In this document: positions 10,821 through 11,209 of the stretch, one piece after another
How the letters are laid out: the number at the start of each line of letters is the position of its first letter
Position numbering within the stretch: position 1 is the first letter of the stretch
Assembly (NCBI GenBank): GCA_964535715.1
Contig: CAZHUO010000036.1
Location: 1 to 11,209 of the forward strand
Length of the DNA stretch: 11,209 bases
Reading direction: 5' to 3'
From: CAZCCC01 sp964535715
GTDB lineage: Bacteria; Patescibacteriota; Patescibacteriia; Buchananbacterales; UBA6539
Notes under the pieces: model-generated
Databases searched by the model: none
Seen by the model: only the letters and a program-made list of their open reading frames with translations
What the model was told of the DNA's origin: nothing
Program-made: the position numbers and the translations under genes

Positions 10821-11209
10821 AGTGACCTCATTTAACGCCGAGGCCGCGAGCGGTTCAACCTTTATTGCCCTAATTACCACAGGTAATTAAGTATTGGCAT
10901 TATTGCATATTGGTAAGAATTAGTCAACCCCGCCCCGCAGCCTAATCCCGCCAGCCAAGTCATCTCGACCGACGACCCCGGTAGGTTTATAAGAGGAGTG
11001 GGGAGATCTCACACCTATTTATTACTCATTAAAATTTATTATTTAGGAGTACAGCGACAAAAGAAATTGCCTCCAAAACTTCTTTCGGCGGGGACGCCTC
11101 AAGCCAAAGTATAAATTTTTTGGGGGAGGCGTCTCGCCGAGCCAACTACCAGGGAATAAAGGGTATTAAACCGCGGAGCAAGTCGCCGACGCGTCAAAGC
11201 CGCTTTGGC
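10821..11209. other. G+C-richer, hairpin-dense region of unknown nature (possible structured RNA)
   Basis: No recognisable protein. Visible stems: CCTC/GAGG (10826-10843), CCGC-GA-GCGG (10844-10853), TAATTACC-ACA-GGTAATTA (10871-10889, perfect), a long stem at 11086-11139 (CGGCGGGGACGCCTC against GAGGCGTCTCGCCG, one bulge, with CCAAA/TTTGG inside the loop), and CAAAG-CCG-CTTTG (11195-11207). On the minus strand it runs towards a six-T tract (10799-10804 region). Size and density of stems would suit an RNA such as tmRNA or RNase P RNA, but I find neither the P4/CR-V motifs of RNase P, nor the tmRNA T-arm, nor the SRP GGAA loop. The right end is cut by the window. Confidence 0.45.

Noticed and set aside
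11033..11209. Plus-strand frame of 59 open codons at the right edge
   Set aside because: No start codon with a ribosome-binding site, no recognisable domain, and the region is dominated by hairpins. A minus frame is also open over part of it.
10821..11209. Direct call as tmRNA, RNase P RNA, SRP RNA or 5S rRNA
   Set aside because: The diagnostic motifs (GGTTCGA T-arm and tag frame, GAGGAAAGTCC with ACAGAA, GGAA-loop helix, 5S core) were not found on either strand.
1..11209. tRNA genes
   Set aside because: No GTTCRA-type T-arm with a matching stem and acceptor was seen on either strand. GGTTCAACC at 10852-10860 has no paired stem.

Overview
The window looks like part of a scaffolded draft genome of a Candidate Phyla Radiation (Patescibacteria) type bacterium. 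That assignment is inference. It rests on the giant secreted protein, whose architecture (short N-terminal NYQGKL-type domain, Thr/Ser-rich fibre repeats, LVIVD repeats, S74 chaperone) I associate with that group, on AT-rich DNA with long intergenic stretches built from ATTCGTA words, and on S16 and KH proteins with extra tails. TGA is used as a normal stop (the 72-residue protein), so the UGA=Gly code of Gracilibacteria/SR1 is not indicated. Exactly 100 N at 1803-1902 mark an assembly gap of unknown true size.

Left part (1-2080), plus strand: the end of an unidentified gene, then a phosphofructokinase-family gene with its own promoter and a clear terminator. A perfect 16-bp ParB-binding site (parS) follows, then a 72-residue Cys-rich, probably zinc-binding protein behind a near-perfect sigma70-type promoter. 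Next comes a very AT-rich stretch with DnaA-box-like 9-mers and a 21-bp tandem array interrupted by the assembly gap.

Centre (2080-7350), plus strand: a small excisionase-type helix-turn-helix protein overlaps by 14 bases the start of a 1656-residue secreted fibre/adhesin-like protein. Together they look like a regulator plus surface-protein unit. A bidirectional hairpin terminator closes it and also serves the convergent khpA gene.

Right part (7360-11209), minus strand: in transcription order, a G+C-richer region full of hairpins that I cannot name (10821-11209), rpsP (ribosomal protein S16) with a Lys/Glu/Pro-rich tail, a D-3-phosphoglycerate-dehydrogenase-like gene with an ACT domain, and khpA (KH-domain RNA-binding protein). 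rpsP and khpA are direct neighbours in many bacteria. Here they are separated by the dehydrogenase and by two long repeat-bearing spacers, and each gene has its own terminator. khpA has a strong promoter about 300 bases upstream and therefore a long, structured 5' leader.

The most notable points are the parS site with possible origin features, the 21-bp array upstream of the regulator/adhesin pair, the internal (not C-terminal) S74 domain, the unusual active-site residues of the PFK homologue, the khpA leader RNA, the 37-bp direct repeats around a large inverted repeat, and the unidentified structured region at the right edge.
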